A stretch of 64,000 nucleotides of DNA from Longitalea luteola (GCF_017356035.1 NZ_JAFIQX010000002.1:930001-994000), one strand, 5' to 3'; shown: positions 35,067-44,466, counted from the first letter of the stretch. Notes: generated by a model not told the origin, from the letters alone. Numbers and translations: made by a program.

Positions 35067-35459
35067 TTAATCCATAAATTCATCAAGGTCTCGGCGGTCT
35101 TTTTTGGTAGGCCGGCCAATTTTACTGAGGCGTTTACCGGTATGAAAACTCGAAGCCTGGTATTGCAGGCGTTCCAGTTCTTCAGCGGGGGTAATATCAA
35201 TGTAATATTTGATCGCTTCGGAATAGGCAACCCGGTTGTGCAGCAGGCCGGTAACTTTTATCCGCCAGCGGCGTGCTTCCGTTTTTACTTCGTATTCGTC
35301 GCCTACATGCACCTGTTTGGCGGCTTTCGCCTGAACGCCATCCCATTTAACTTTCCCGGTATCGCAGGCGGCAGCAGCCATCGTGCGGGTTTTAAACAAA
35401 CGAATCGACCACAAGTATTTATCCAGCCGGAGCTTTTCTGTTTTTTCAGTGCTATTCAT
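35067..35459 (-). CDS. S4-domain RNA-binding protein, Hsp15-like
   Basis: 130 residues. The N-terminal S4 domain reads [27 protein letters not shown], followed by [10 protein letters not shown]. The basic C-terminal tail ([15 protein letters not shown]) matches the HslR/Hsp15 type, which in E. coli binds 50S subunits that still carry a nascent chain and helps free them. Short and probably monocistronic; a heptamer array lies about 55 bp upstream. Confidence 0.87.
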   Translation of the reverse strand: MNSTEKTEKLRLDKYLWSIRLFKTRTMAAAACDTGKVKWDGVQAKAAKQVHVGDEYEVKTEARRWRIKVTGLLHNRVAYSEAIKYYIDITPAEELERLQYQASSFHTGKRLSKIGRPTKKDRRDLDEFMD

Positions 35460-35512
35460 AGTTCACTAATTCACTCCTTTCAAAGATAAAAAATTGGTGG
35501 CTAATGGGCAAA

Positions 35513-35561
35513 GGTCAATGGTCAATGGTGAATGGTCAATGGTGAATGGTCAATGGTCAAT
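35513..35561 (+). repeat. Heptamer array, unit GGT(C/G)AAT, seven units
   Basis: Seven perfect units; only the fourth base varies (C, C, G, C, G, C, C). Inverted relative to 35684-35711 around a core of about 122 bp. Confidence 0.95.
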
Positions 35562-35683
35562 CGGCACTCCGTTACCGCCAATGGTTTGGCGAACAAATTG
35601 CCAGTCAAGGAAGGCAGGCAGTCAGCAATGATTTCCACCGGCGAATAGTCGATTATTAATTCCAAATCTACCGAGCTGCTCAT

Positions 35684-35711
35684 CATTCACCATTGACCAT
35701 TCACCATTCCG
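35684..35711 (+). repeat. Heptamer array, unit CATT(C/G)AC, inverted partner
   Basis: Units CATTCAC, CATTGAC, CATTCAC and CATTCCG. The array ends at the base before the stop codon of the M20 gene (35712-35714). Confidence 0.92.
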
Positions 35712-37079
35712 TTAGGAAGCAAAATACTTATGAAAATAAGGGATCGTTTCAATGCCCTTATAGAAATTCACGAGATCAAATTTTTCATTGGGCGAATGCA
35801 GGTTATCGCTATCCAGCCCAAAACCCATGAACACTATTTTTACACCCAGCTCTTTTTCCAGGATAGAACAGATAGGGATACTGCCTCCACCTCGTACCGG
35901 TATGGGCTTTTTTCCAAACGTTGTTTCTATGGCCTGTGCTGCTGCCTTGTACGCTTTAGAATCGATGGGTGTCATATAAGGCTCACCGCCGTGCAGGTTA
36001 ACCGCTTCTACGGTAACGCCGGCAGGTGCTATTTTTCTGAAATACTGCAATAACATCTCTGTTATTTTCTCAGATGACTGGTTGGGAACCAGCCGTGCAG
36101 AGATCTTCGCATAGGCTTTGGAAGGTAATACGGTTTTGGCGCCTTCGCCGGTATAACCGCCCCAGATACCGTTCAATTCAAGCGTAGGCCGAATGCCGGT
36201 ACGTTCATTGGTGGTATATCCTTTTTCGCCCCACAGTTCTTTCACGCCCAGATCCTTTTTATATTCCGCTTCATCAAAAGGCGCTGCTGCCATTAATTGT
36301 CTTTCCTCGGTTGTTGATGCTACTACATCGTCATAAAAACCCGGAATGGTGATATGATTGTTCTCATCGTGGCAGGAGGCGATCATTTTTGCCAGCATGG
36401 TAATGGGATTAGCCACGGCACCACCATACACCCCGCTGTGCAGGTCGCGGTTAGCGCCGGTTACCTCAACCTGGATATAGGCCAGTCCACGCACACCAAT
36501 ATCTATGGACGGTGTATCCATGCTGATCATAGAACTGTCGCTGATGAGGATCACATCGCATTTCAGCAGGTCTTTATGGGCTGCCACAAAATCGGCCAGG
36601 TTGGGCGAGCCTACTTCTTCTTCACCTTCTATCAGGAACTTGATATTGTTTTCAAGCGTATTCGTCTTTTGTAAGATTTCCAACGCTTTCACATGCATAT
36701 AGAACTGCCCTTTATCATCGGCAGAGCCACGGGCATAAATGCGGCCATCTTTGATCACCGGCTCAAACGGACCGCTGTGCCAGAGTTCCAGCGGATCGGG
36801 TGGTTGCACATCATAATGCCCATATACCAGTACGGTAGGCTTCGAAGGATCAACGATCTTTTCGGCAAATACCGCCGGGTGTCCGGCTGTTTCTAATAAC
36901 AGGGCTTTATCGGCGCCGGCTTCCAGCAACCGCTGCTGTACTTTTTCTGCACATTTTCTCATATCGTCCTTATGGGCGCTATTGGCGCTCACAGAGGGAA
37001 TACGTAACAATTCCAGTAATTCATCCAGGAAGCGATCCTTGTTCTTTTCCTGGTAATCTTTCCAGGCTTGCATAATCAT
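35712..37079 (-). CDS. M20 family dipeptidase
   Basis: 455 residues (453 if the second Met is used). Di-zinc peptidase of the M20 family, cytosolic (no signal peptide). Zinc-site motifs: VYGHYDVQP (first His and Asp), ADDKGQ, IEGEEEVGS (catalytic and ligand Glu), ISDSSM, and NLHSPNE at the end. The dimerisation domain lies about 195-350. It resembles dipeptidases of the CNDP/carnosinase-like group that act on small peptides. Single gene with repeat arrays on both sides. Confidence 0.91.
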   Translation of the reverse strand: MIMQAWKDYQEKNKDRFLDELLELLRIPSVSANSAHKDDMRKCAEKVQQRLLEAGADKALLLETAGHPAVFAEKIVDPSKPTVLVYGHYDVQPPDPLELWHSGPFEPVIKDGRIYARGSADDKGQFYMHVKALEILQKTNTLENNIKFLIEGEEEVGSPNLADFVAAHKDLLKCDVILISDSSMISMDTPSIDIGVRGLAYIQVEVTGANRDLHSGVYGGAVANPITMLAKMIASCHDENNHITIPGFYDDVVASTTEERQLMAAAPFDEAEYKKDLGVKELWGEKGYTTNERTGIRPTLELNGIWGGYTGEGAKTVLPSKAYAKISARLVPNQSSEKITEMLLQYFRKIAPAGVTVEAVNLHGGEPYMTPIDSKAYKAAAQAIETTFGKKPIPVRGGGSIPICSILEKELGVKIVFMGFGLDSDNLHSPNEKFDLVNFYKGIETIPYFHKYFAS

Positions 37080-37150
37080 GAGTTTATTTGAGTAAAAAGT
37101 TTAATAGCGAACAGAGAGCGAATATATGAAAACCAGTGGGCAATTGCTAA

Positions 37151-37193
37151 AAGGCTGAAGGCAGGTTACCAGTTGCCAGGTACCAGTTACCGG
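37151..37193 (+). repeat. Heptamer array, unit AG(G/T)TACC
   Basis: Units AGGTTACC (one extra base), AGTTGCC, AGGTACC, AGTTACC, preceded by AGGCTGA-type units. Inverted relative to 37243-37277. Confidence 0.8.
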
Positions 37194-37242
37194 GCCTCAA
37201 ATTAATGGCTGGTTGAGTACAGGCGGGCAATCCGCATTAAAG

Positions 37243-37277
37243 TCCTGGCTCCTGGCGCCCGGTAACCGGTAACTTTT
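37243..37277 (+). repeat. Heptamer array, inverted partner
   Basis: Units TCCTGGC, TCCTGGC, GCCCGGT, AACCGGT and AACTTTT, 18 bp before the stop of the CDF gene. With 37151-37193 it can fold into a long imperfect stem. Confidence 0.78.
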
Positions 37278-37294
37278 CCCTGCAACCGCTCAGG

Positions 37295-38278
37295 CTACAA
37301 ACTATGCTTTTTATCCTGCAACACATTCTCCAGGGTCCATGCTATCTGCTTTTCAAAAGGGCGTTTGCGAACGGAGCATTCGTCGCGGGTGCAAATGCTG
37401 CAGGAAAAATCAAGGCAGGGATCGGTATGTACGAACAGTTCAAATACGGTTCCGAATTCCCGCTTGATAAGCAGGCCCAGCTCTTCTACTTCTTTATGGG
37501 CTTCCACCACGTTCAGGTACCAGGGTACCGTAAGGTGACAGTCAATATGTAGCTGTCCGCCATATTTGATCACACGCAGGTTGTGCAGGTCGATCCAGTT
37601 CTTGCGGCGGTTGGCATTCAAAACGGCCAGCATTTTCTGCAGCAGTTCTTTATCGGCTTCATCCATAATGCCGGCCAGGGAATGGCGTAAGATCTTATAG
37701 CCGGTATACATGATAATAAATGCCAGGATGATCGCGATCAGGCCGTCGAGCCACATGAGGTTGGTGAGCCGTATGAGTACCAGGCCAAGTATGATGCCGA
37801 GGGTAGAGTAAGTGTCTGACTGCAGGTGTTTACCACTGGCCACCAGGGCGAGCGAATTGTTTTTCTTTCCTTTACGGATGCTGATAAAGCCTACTACAAA
37901 ATTGATGAGGGCAGTGACGGCTACCAGGATGATCCCGCGATCCAGTTGTTGCAGCGCACGCGGATAAATAAAATGATGAATGGATTCATATATGATCACC
38001 AGCGCAGCTACAATAATGAGCGTGCCTTCCACGGCGGCGCTCAGGAATTCAGCCTTGCCATGTCCGTACGGATGGTTCTCGTCGCGGGGTTTGGCTGCTA
38101 CCCACAAACTGTACAAACCAATAAAGCCGGCAATTACGTTTACGGTGCTTTCCAGCGCATCGGTTAAAATGGCCACGGAACGGGTTAGCCAATATGCCAC
38201 CATTTTGATGATGAACAGCAGTACGGCTACCGTTACTACCCATTTTTGTACACTTAAATTTTCCCTGCCCGCGTTCAT
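37295..38278 (-). CDS. Cation diffusion facilitator family transporter with Cys-rich tail
   Basis: 327 residues, six membrane segments and a cytoplasmic C-terminal domain. Transport-site motifs on segments 2 and 5 are visible: TDALESTVN and HLQSDTYSTLG. DENHPYGHGKAE is the conserved loop. The final part has a C-x4-C-x2-C-x4-C cluster (CLDFSCSICTRDEC), which could bind zinc or iron and act as a sensor; such tails occur in other Bacteroidota CDF proteins. Zinc, iron or manganese export is likely; the metal cannot be decided. It lies 32 bp downstream of the lptF/G-like gene on the same strand. Confidence 0.9.
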   Translation of the reverse strand: MNAGRENLSVQKWVVTVAVLLFIIKMVAYWLTRSVAILTDALESTVNVIAGFIGLYSLWVAAKPRDENHPYGHGKAEFLSAAVEGTLIIVAALVIIYESIHHFIYPRALQQLDRGIILVAVTALINFVVGFISIRKGKKNNSLALVASGKHLQSDTYSTLGIILGLVLIRLTNLMWLDGLIAIILAFIIMYTGYKILRHSLAGIMDEADKELLQKMLAVLNANRRKNWIDLHNLRVIKYGGQLHIDCHLTVPWYLNVVEAHKEVEELGLLIKREFGTVFELFVHTDPCLDFSCSICTRDECSVRKRPFEKQIAWTLENVLQDKKHSL

Positions 38279-38310
38279 GCACGTTATTTGGGCGTGAAGG
38301 TAGGAAATCC

Positions 38311-39801
38311 CTAGCTCGGCTGCGCGGGCTGGGGCTTCAGGCTGTTTTTCTTTCCTATCAGCCGCTTAATGCCCCGGTAAAGACGGAAGTAAAATTCTTT
38401 ATTGAACAATTGCGAATCGTGCAGGGCTTTGTAAATAAGGAAAAACCCAATCGGCAGCAGTACAGCCGTGGCCAGCCACATACCGGCGGCGGGCTGTAAC
38501 ACATCCTCTTTCACAAACTTTTTACCAAAGTTGTTCAGCAGGAAGAAGATCACAAAGAAGATAACGGCAAATACCACCGGCGTACCAATACCCCCTTTGC
38601 GTACAATAGAGCCTAACGGCGCACCAATCAGGAACAGTACCAGCACGGCAATTGACATGGTGATCTTTTCGTGGTAGGTCATCATGGTCATGCGCAGTTC
38701 CTTGCGCTTGCCATCATAATCCCATGACGGTCCTTCAATGGTTGATTTTATGGAGTTGGCGTAGGATATACTCTGGTCTACTACCGTTTGTTTTACGGCT
38801 GAAAGTACCTGGTCGTTCTTCGACATTTTTAAACTGTCGGGCAACAGGTCAATAAAGCGGGCGCCTTTTTTAACAGGCGGTGCTTTTACATCGATCCAGC
38901 CGGTATCGAGGTATTTCGAAAAAGTGAAGTAGCCCTGTAAGTCGCGGATATCGCGATCCCTGAACCTTGCCAGGCTTTTTGAAATGGAATCAACATTTTT
39001 GCTTAACTGCCGGGTGCTTAACATTTCATAGCGGTCCTTGTAGGTGCTGTCAGGCGTTTGAATGAAAGTTAGCGAACTCAGGTCAAGTACTTTTTTATAT
39101 TCCTGAAAACCCAGTCTTATGAAATCGGTGTTGTTGGCATAACGGTTACCTCGTTCTTCATAACGCCAGCCATTGAAAAGGATGAATTCCAGAAAGCGTT
39201 TGTCAGAAGAAAGGCGCATGATGCCTTTTTCAGCCGCTATTATATTTTCCTGCGGGCCGGTGCTGGCTTCATAAATGATCACATTGTGTAAAATAGAATC
39301 ATTCTCTTTTTTTGAAACTTTGATGGCATAGTCGGGAATGGTGGTATAGAATACGCCTTCTTTCAGGTCGAAGGCCGGTTTCTTATTAACAATATCGTAG
39401 TGAAGGGTCTTCATGCGCAGGTTGGCTACCGGTATAACATAGTTGTTAAAAAGGAACGCCAGTCCCGACAGGAATGCTGCCACGACCGCCAGGGGCAGCA
39501 TAAAACGCAAAAGGCCAATGCCGGCCGATTTAATGGCCACCAGTTCAAAGGTTTCGCCCAGGTTGCCAAAGGTCATGATAGAGGATAACAGGATAGCCAG
39601 TGGCAGAGCCAGGGGAACCAGGGTAGCGCTCAGGTACACGACCAGGCGCAGCATGGTGAACGCGTCGATGCCCTTACCCACAAAATCATCGATCCACAGC
39701 CAGAAGAACTGTAATATCAATACGAACAGGGTAAGGAAAAAGGTTGCGATGAAAGGGCCGATAAATGATCGCAGAACCAGTATGTCTAATTTTTTTATCA
39801 T
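38311..39801 (-). CDS. LptF/LptG family lipopolysaccharide export permease
   Basis: 496 residues of the YjgP/YjgQ family: membrane segments near the N-terminus (FIATFFLTLFVLILQFFWLW, LVYLSATLVPLALPLAILLSS, MLPLAVVAAFLSGLAFL), a periplasmic jellyroll of about 230 residues, and three more membrane segments. TFGNLGETFELVAIKSAGIGLLR is the family's cytoplasmic coupling loop. These permeases pull lipopolysaccharide from the inner membrane with the LptB ATPase. The periplasmic part is longer than in E. coli LptF, as is usual in Bacteroidota. Which of F or G cannot be told. Confidence 0.9.
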   Translation of the reverse strand: MIKKLDILVLRSFIGPFIATFFLTLFVLILQFFWLWIDDFVGKGIDAFTMLRLVVYLSATLVPLALPLAILLSSIMTFGNLGETFELVAIKSAGIGLLRFMLPLAVVAAFLSGLAFLFNNYVIPVANLRMKTLHYDIVNKKPAFDLKEGVFYTTIPDYAIKVSKKENDSILHNVIIYEASTGPQENIIAAEKGIMRLSSDKRFLEFILFNGWRYEERGNRYANNTDFIRLGFQEYKKVLDLSSLTFIQTPDSTYKDRYEMLSTRQLSKNVDSISKSLARFRDRDIRDLQGYFTFSKYLDTGWIDVKAPPVKKGARFIDLLPDSLKMSKNDQVLSAVKQTVVDQSISYANSIKSTIEGPSWDYDGKRKELRMTMMTYHEKITMSIAVLVLFLIGAPLGSIVRKGGIGTPVVFAVIFFVIFFLLNNFGKKFVKEDVLQPAAGMWLATAVLLPIGFFLIYKALHDSQLFNKEFYFRLYRGIKRLIGKKNSLKPQPAQPS

Positions 39802-39818
39802 TGCTTGCCTAAAAGATC

Positions 39819-39909
39819 CCAGATCACAAGAACCAAATAATAATTCAAAATCTCAAACTTCAATTTCCTGATTTTCTAATTTGCTGCTTTTTTGGTTCTT
39901 GAGATCTGG
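39819..39909. repeat. Long inverted repeat upstream of the lptF/G-like gene
   Basis: The 22-nt arms at 39819-39840 and 39888-39909 pair with only two mismatches and share the motif GATCNCAAGAACCAAA. The 47-bp core is rich in AATTT-type octamers (CAATTTCC, TGATTTTC, TAATTTGC). It separates two divergent genes. Confidence 0.8.
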
Positions 39910-39927
39910 TTCTTGTAATTTTATATT

Positions 39928-40539
39928 ATGGGTGCCGCAAAAATACAGCTTTCAGCAGAGGAATTATCGTTGGTGCAAAATGCCGGATGGCTTTTAACAA
40001 AGAATACAATTATAGAGAAAGTTTATGCTTTATTCGGGGAAATTGCCCATGAGGTGCGGGGTAATTTTACAGGTTTGCCGGCTTTGGGTTTAGGAGATGT
40101 GTTGGTTCCTTCGCCCAAGATCTCGAAAGGGGAGAATTATAAGGGATTACCCTGGGTGGTATTGGATTTTCCGCGTTTATTTAACCGCCAGGACACATTT
40201 GCCATCCGCACCATGTTCTGGTGGGGGCATTTTTTCAGTGTCACCCTGCATTTAAAAGGACGGTATAAACAACAGTTCCAGCAAGCGCTGATCGCTAATT
40301 TATCAGTATTGACGGCGCAGCAGTTTTACCTGTGTGTTAGTGAAGATGAATGGAGATATGAATTTGAAGAAGACAATTACAAGCCTCTCACCCAGTTGAA
40401 TCCTTCTGGAATAGAAAAAATTCTGCTGGCTAATGATTTCTGTAAGCTATCCGCTAAAATTTCACTTCCTCAATGGAATCAATCAAAAGCATTAATTCTT
40501 GGCCTTTACGAAACAATAGTTACAACCATTGGGCATTAA
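39928..40539 (+). CDS. Conserved hypothetical protein
   Basis: 203 residues, no signal peptide or clear membrane segment; mixed alpha/beta composition. Seen: NYKGLPWVVLDFPRLFNRQDTFAIRTMFWWGHFFSVTLHLKG in the middle and many aromatic residues. I do not recognise a domain. It looks cytoplasmic. The last 4 bp overlap the end of the convergent START-like gene. An AT-rich region with TAATTTTA (one mismatch to the -7 consensus) lies just before the ATG. Confidence 0.7.
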   Translation: MGAAKIQLSAEELSLVQNAGWLLTKNTIIEKVYALFGEIAHEVRGNFTGLPALGLGDVLVPSPKISKGENYKGLPWVVLDFPRLFNRQDTFAIRTMFWWGHFFSVTLHLKGRYKQQFQQALIANLSVLTAQQFYLCVSEDEWRYEFEEDNYKPLTQLNPSGIEKILLANDFCKLSAKISLPQWNQSKALILGLYETIVTTIGH

Positions 40540-40916
40540 TTACCGAGCCGGTGAAACAGGTCTTTTACCTGGTAACCCCACAACTGGCTCTGGTCTTTAA
40601 CTTCACCTTTATCTGCAAAATCTTTGATCACAAGGATGGTCTGATTCGTTACTTCTGATTTCTCAATTCGGAATTCAAAATATTCATCTTTGGGTGCATG
40701 CAACCAATGAAACCTGATAAATTTCTCTTCTTCGCTTTCCATTACTTCTGCCTTATCTGTAGTACCGTTCCAGGAAAAACTGAAAACATTATCCCTTTCG
40801 TCTACTTTATCAGCGAACCATTCCTGCAAACCAGCAGGAGTGCTTAGGAATTCGTATAAAATGGAAGGAGAACATCTTACCGGATACTCTAACGTAAATA
40901 TTTGTTTCTTACTCAT
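40536..40916 (-). CDS. START-like/AHSA1-type domain protein
   Basis: 126 residues forming one SRPBCC-fold domain: SPSILYEFLSTPAGLQEWFADKV at the front (the AHSA1 pattern), FSFSWNGTTDKAEVMESEEEKFIRFHW in the sheet, and a long C-terminal helix with SQLWGYQVKDLFHRLG. The fold binds hydrophobic ligands or acts as an Hsp90 co-factor; nothing here fixes the role. Similar START-like proteins are conserved in Bacteroidota. Convergent with the gene at 39928. Confidence 0.8.
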   Translation of the reverse strand: MSKKQIFTLEYPVRCSPSILYEFLSTPAGLQEWFADKVDERDNVFSFSWNGTTDKAEVMESEEEKFIRFHWLHAPKDEYFEFRIEKSEVTNQTILVIKDFADKGEVKDQSQLWGYQVKDLFHRLGN

Positions 40917-41052
40917 CTAACCCTGTTATTGATCATTTTGAAAATACCAATGGTGCAAGTATAGAAAATTAATGCTACCCCCAAAATTTTTTTTTGGCAA
41001 AATCAGGTAAAAAGTGCTAAAAATGAATAAATAAGCAAAAAATTTTCATATA

Positions 41053-41083
41053 TCTGACAACCAGTTGGTTATGAATAATTTTG
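41053..41083 (+). promoter_or_regulatory. Candidate rpoD promoter
   Basis: TCTG (41053-41056) lies 19 bases before TAATTTTG (41076-41083), fitting the Bacteroidota TTTG-N19-TAnnTTTG form with one mismatch in the -33 part. The leader would be about 150 bases. The rest of the 323-bp gap (40917-41239) is AT-rich and shows no other feature. Confidence 0.5.
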
Positions 41084-41239
41084 AGGAGAATAGGGGAATT
41101 GGTTATATTAGGTGAACAGATTTTTTTCACATTTTTAATAACAAAACGCTTGTTCATATAACAAATTCGACAGGTATTTCGTTTTTTCTAGACCATTGAC
41201 CGTTTCTTAACCTAAAAAACCCTTTAAAATGACCTACCT

Positions 41240-42115
41240 ATGAGTATGCGGCAGCTCAAGATCACGAAGTCAATTACGAACCGTGAATCTCAGAGCCTTG
41301 AAAAATACTTGCAGGAGATCGGAAAAGTTGAATTGATCAGTCCCGAAGAAGAAGTTAAGCTTGCGGGTTTGATCAAGCAAGGAAACCAGGCAGCCCTTGA
41401 CAAACTAACAAAAGCGAACTTAAGGTTCGTTGTATCCGTAGCCAAGCAGTATCAAAATCAAGGTCTCTCATTACCAGACCTCATCAATGAGGGCAATTTG
41501 GGTCTCATTAAAGCAGCGCAGCGTTTTGATGAAACCCGTGGTTTTAAATTCATTTCTTACGCCGTATGGTGGATCCGCCAAAGTATTCTTCAGGCATTAG
41601 CAGAACAATCCCGTATTGTAAGGCTTCCATTGAACAAAGTAGGGTTAACAAACAAGATCCAGAAAGCCTTTTCGCAACTGGAACAGGAGTTTGAACGTGA
41701 ACCCTCGCCCGAAGAACTGGCTGAACTGCTGGAGCTCGAAACGGAAGAGGTATCTGCAACTTTGGGCATTGCTGCCCGGCACGTAAGCATGGATACACCA
41801 CTGTCTGAAGGGGAAGACAATACCCTGATAGATGTGTTGGAAAATCACAATGCTGAACGGGCAGAAACCAATATCGAGCACAAAGAGTCGCTTAAGCAGG
41901 AAATTGAGCGCTCGATGAAAATGCTTACCGAGCGGCAAAAAGAAGTGATCTGCTATTTCTTTGGTCTAGGTGTCGATCATCCCATGAGCCTGGAGGATAT
42001 CGGCGAAAAATTCAATCTCACCCGCGAACGGGTTCGCCAGATCAAGGACAAAGCAATCACCAAACTGCGCACCAATTCACGTTCCAAGGCCCTGCGGGGA
42101 TTTTTGGGCGTATAA
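41240..42115 (+). CDS. rpoD: Primary RNA polymerase sigma factor
   Basis: 291 residues (289 from the second [14 protein letters not shown], which is where many homologues start). Short primary sigma factor typical of Bacteroidota, without region 1.1 or the long insert of E. coli. Regions are intact: 1.2 ([20 protein letters not shown]), 2 ([53 protein letters not shown]), 3 and 4 ([37 protein letters not shown]). It reads the TTTG/TAnnTTTG promoters noted in this window. A strong terminator follows. Confidence 0.97.
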   Translation: MSMRQLKITKSITNRESQSLEKYLQEIGKVELISPEEEVKLAGLIKQGNQAALDKLTKANLRFVVSVAKQYQNQGLSLPDLINEGNLGLIKAAQRFDETRGFKFISYAVWWIRQSILQALAEQSRIVRLPLNKVGLTNKIQKAFSQLEQEFEREPSPEELAELLELETEEVSATLGIAARHVSMDTPLSEGEDNTLIDVLENHNAERAETNIEHKESLKQEIERSMKMLTERQKEVICYFFGLGVDHPMSLEDIGEKFNLTRERVRQIKDKAITKLRTNSRSKALRGFLGV

Positions 42116-42170
42116 CCTTAAAAACTGATAGCCGGCAAAAGAAACTTTACACAACAAAATTTACTTCCTG

Positions 42171-42178
42171 TAAATTTG
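42171..42178 (+). promoter_or_regulatory. TAnnTTTG box between rpoD and its terminator
   Basis: TAAATTTG fits the -7 consensus. Transcription from it would start just before the hairpin at 42188 and then run through a second hairpin into ffh. It may be a chance match. Confidence 0.35.
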
Positions 42179-42187
42179 CAGTCCATT

Positions 42188-42223
42188 AAGTGAATATAAC
42201 TTGACGGTATATTCACTTTTTTG
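42188..42223 (+). terminator. Terminator after rpoD
   Basis: Perfect 11-bp stem AAGTGAATATA / TATATTCACTT (42188-42198, 42208-42218) with a 9-base loop and six T. Confidence 0.88.
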
Positions 42224-42241
42224 CTTTTATTAGCATTTGGT

Positions 42242-42289
42242 AGGTGTGCCACGTTTCGTCTGCAACGGCAGGCCAGGCGTGGCACACCT
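42242..42289 (+). other. Hairpin in the region before ffh
   Basis: Perfect 12-bp arms AGGTGTGCCACG and CGTGGCACACCT around a 24-base loop that can form a smaller stem (TGC/GCA). No T run follows, so it is not a terminator. It ends 33 bp before the ffh ATG. Confidence 0.75.
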
Positions 42290-42322
42290 TGTCAGGATTC
42301 TGAATGCAAAAAACAGGAAGTT

Positions 42323-43639
42323 ATGTTTGAAAATCTTACCGACCGGTTGGAGTCGGCCTTAAAACAGATAAAAGGCGAAGGCCGCATCACCGAACTCAAT
42401 ATTGCTGCTACCGTAAAAGACATTCGCCGCGCCCTGGTGGATGCCGATGTAAACTATAAAATTGCCAAGGAATTTACCGACCGGGTAAAGGATAAAGCCC
42501 TGGGAGAAAAAGTGTTAACCGCGGTAAGCCCGGGCCAGTTGATGGTGAAGATCGTGAAAGATGAGCTGGTTGACCTCATGGGCGGCAGCGAAAGCGATTT
42601 CAACGCCAAAGGCAATCCCGCTGTTATCCTCATCGCTGGGTTACAGGGTTCCGGTAAAACTACTTTCAGCGCCAAACTGGCTAACTTCCTGAAAACAAGA
42701 AGCAGGCTGTCGCCCATGCTGGTGGCGGCCGATATTTACCGCCCTGCGGCCATCGATCAGCTGAAAGTGCTGGGCGAGCAGATCCAGATAGATGTGTACA
42801 GCGAACCGGAAAATAAGAATGCGGTACAGATCGCGTCCAACGCCATCAGGGAAGCCCGCAGCAAAAATAAGAATGTGGTCATCATTGACACCGCCGGCCG
42901 CCTGGCCATCGATGAAGCTATGATGACCGAAGTAGCGAATGTAAAATCAGCTGTTAATCCGCAGGAGATCCTGTTTGTGGTTGACTCCATGACCGGTCAG
43001 GATGCAGTGAATACTGCAAAAGCGTTTAACGATCGGCTTGACTTCACCGGCGTGGTGTTAACGAAGTTAGACGGTGATACCCGCGGTGGTGCTGCCCTTT
43101 CAATCAAATACACAGTTCAAAAACCCATCAAGTTTGTAAGCAGTGGCGAAAAACTGGATACGCTCGATGTGTTCTACCCCGAGCGTATGGCCCAGCGTAT
43201 CCTGGGTATGGGTGATATCACAACCCTCGTTGAAAAGGCGCAACAACAGTTCGATGAAGAACAGGCCCGCAAGCTCGAAAAGAAGATCCGCAAGAACCAG
43301 TTCAATTTTGAAGATTTCAAACAGCAGCTGGAACAGATAAAAAAGATGGGTAATATCAAAGACCTGCTGGGAATGATACCCGGGGTTGGAAAAGCCATCA
43401 AGGACATCGACATCAGCGACGATGCGTTCAAAGGCATTGAAGCAATGATCAACTCCATGACACCCGCAGAGCGCAATGATCCGGATCTCATAAACATGAG
43501 CCGCAAGCAGCGTATTGCGAAAGGCGCCGGTAAAGACATAAACGAAGTGAATGCATTCCTGAAGCAGTTCGACCAGATGAAGCAGATGATGAAAATGATG
43601 AATAAAATGCCGATGGGAAGAATGGGAATGAGGAAATAA
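42323..43639 (+). CDS. ffh: Signal recognition particle GTPase Ffh
   Basis: Binds signal sequences of nascent membrane proteins and delivers ribosomes to FtsY. 438 residues from MFENLTDRLES (34 in-frame codons upstream, spanning the hairpin, are discarded). N domain 1-95, G domain with P-loop GLQGSGKT (106-113), DIYRPAAIDQL, DTAGRLAIDEAMM, TKLDGDTRGGAALS, and a Met-rich M domain at the end (MKQMMKMMNKMPMGRMGM). It lies between rpoD and rpsP, a translation and protein-export block. Confidence 0.97.
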   Translation: MFENLTDRLESALKQIKGEGRITELNIAATVKDIRRALVDADVNYKIAKEFTDRVKDKALGEKVLTAVSPGQLMVKIVKDELVDLMGGSESDFNAKGNPAVILIAGLQGSGKTTFSAKLANFLKTRSRLSPMLVAADIYRPAAIDQLKVLGEQIQIDVYSEPENKNAVQIASNAIREARSKNKNVVIIDTAGRLAIDEAMMTEVANVKSAVNPQEILFVVDSMTGQDAVNTAKAFNDRLDFTGVVLTKLDGDTRGGAALSIKYTVQKPIKFVSSGEKLDTLDVFYPERMAQRILGMGDITTLVEKAQQQFDEEQARKLEKKIRKNQFNFEDFKQQLEQIKKMGNIKDLLGMIPGVGKAIKDIDISDDAFKGIEAMINSMTPAERNDPDLINMSRKQRIAKGAGKDINEVNAFLKQFDQMKQMMKMMNKMPMGRMGMRK

Positions 43640-43768
43640 TCAGTGTTATCACCGCGCCGGCAACGCATAAAATGGGTGGAAAAGCGCTTCGGTTTTTACT
43701 GTCTCAAAAAGTGGTTTTCGCAGATAAATCGCTCAGTTACAGAAAAATTGTCCACTTGAATTATTAAA

Positions 43769-43799
43769 TTTGGAAAAATCAGTTCGATTGTTATTTTTG
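43769..43799 (+). promoter_or_regulatory. rpsP promoter
   Basis: TTTG (43769-43772), exactly 19 bases, then TATTTTTG (43792-43799). This is the best full match in the window to the Bacteroidota promoter consensus. The leader is about 55 bases. Confidence 0.75.
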
Positions 43800-43856
43800 C
43801 AATCGTTATAATGGAAAGTAACCCTATTTGTTCACGCATTTAAATTTCTATTTAAG

Positions 43857-44291
43857 ATGCCAGTTAAAATCAGACTGCAACGCCATGGGTCTAAAAAAAG
43901 ACCTTTTTATTTCATCGTAGTGGCCGATGCACGCTCTCCGCGTGATGGTAAGTTTATCCAGAAGTTAGGTACTTACAACCCTCTTACAGTTCCTGCAACC
44001 ATTCAGTTAGATCGCCAGAAAGCCTTGGATTGGCTGCACAAAGGCGCTCAACCTACTGACACTGTGCGCAGAATTCTGTCTTACAAAGGCGTATTGTACC
44101 TGAAACATTTGTTGCGTGGTGTAAAACTGGGTCTGTTCGACGAAGCTACCGCTATGGAGAAATTCCAGAAGTGGCATGCTGAGCACGAGGTTCAGGTTAA
44201 AAAACGCCAGGAATCAAATGCCAAGGATAGAAGACCTCGCAGACCAGGTGGAGCTGGTGCACCTCCAGTGCGTAAAGGCAGAGGAGAATAA
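43857..44291 (+). CDS. rpsP: 30S ribosomal protein S16 with basic C-terminal extension
   Basis: 144 residues. The first 80 or so are the S16 core ([42 protein letters not shown]). The remaining 60 form an extension ending in a Lys/Arg/Gly/Pro-rich tail ([21 protein letters not shown]), absent from the 82-residue E. coli protein but known in Bacteroidota. It has a consensus promoter and a strong terminator, so it is transcribed apart from rimM. Confidence 0.96.
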   Translation: MPVKIRLQRHGSKKRPFYFIVVADARSPRDGKFIQKLGTYNPLTVPATIQLDRQKALDWLHKGAQPTDTVRRILSYKGVLYLKHLLRGVKLGLFDEATAMEKFQKWHAEHEVQVKKRQESNAKDRRPRRPGGAGAPPVRKGRGE

Positions 44292-44324
44292 TCCTAACGC
44301 AGTATAGCTAGCTGTCAACTTGTT

Positions 44325-44356
44325 AAATCCTCCCGGTACTCCGGGAGGATTTTTTT
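44325..44356 (+). terminator. Terminator after rpsP
   Basis: Perfect 12-bp stem AAATCCTCCCGG / CCGGGAGGATTT with loop TACT, then six T. Confidence 0.92.
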
Positions 44357-44408
44357 CGTTTATACACTTCTTCCTGGCGACCGGGAATCAGCTGTTATGG
44401 TGAATTTC

Positions 44409-44460
44409 ATTTGCCCATTTGCCCATTTGCTAATTTGCACATTTGCTAATTTGCCCATTG
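44409..44460 (+). repeat. Octamer array, unit (C/A)ATTTGC(C/T/A)
   Basis: Units CATTTGCC, CATTTGCC, CATTTGCT, AATTTGCA, CATTTGCT, AATTTGCC, CATTGATC. Every unit holds a TTTG; the one at 44442-44445 lies 21 bases before the rimM -7 box and could act as its -33 element. Confidence 0.92.
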
Positions 44461-44466
44461 ATCAAC

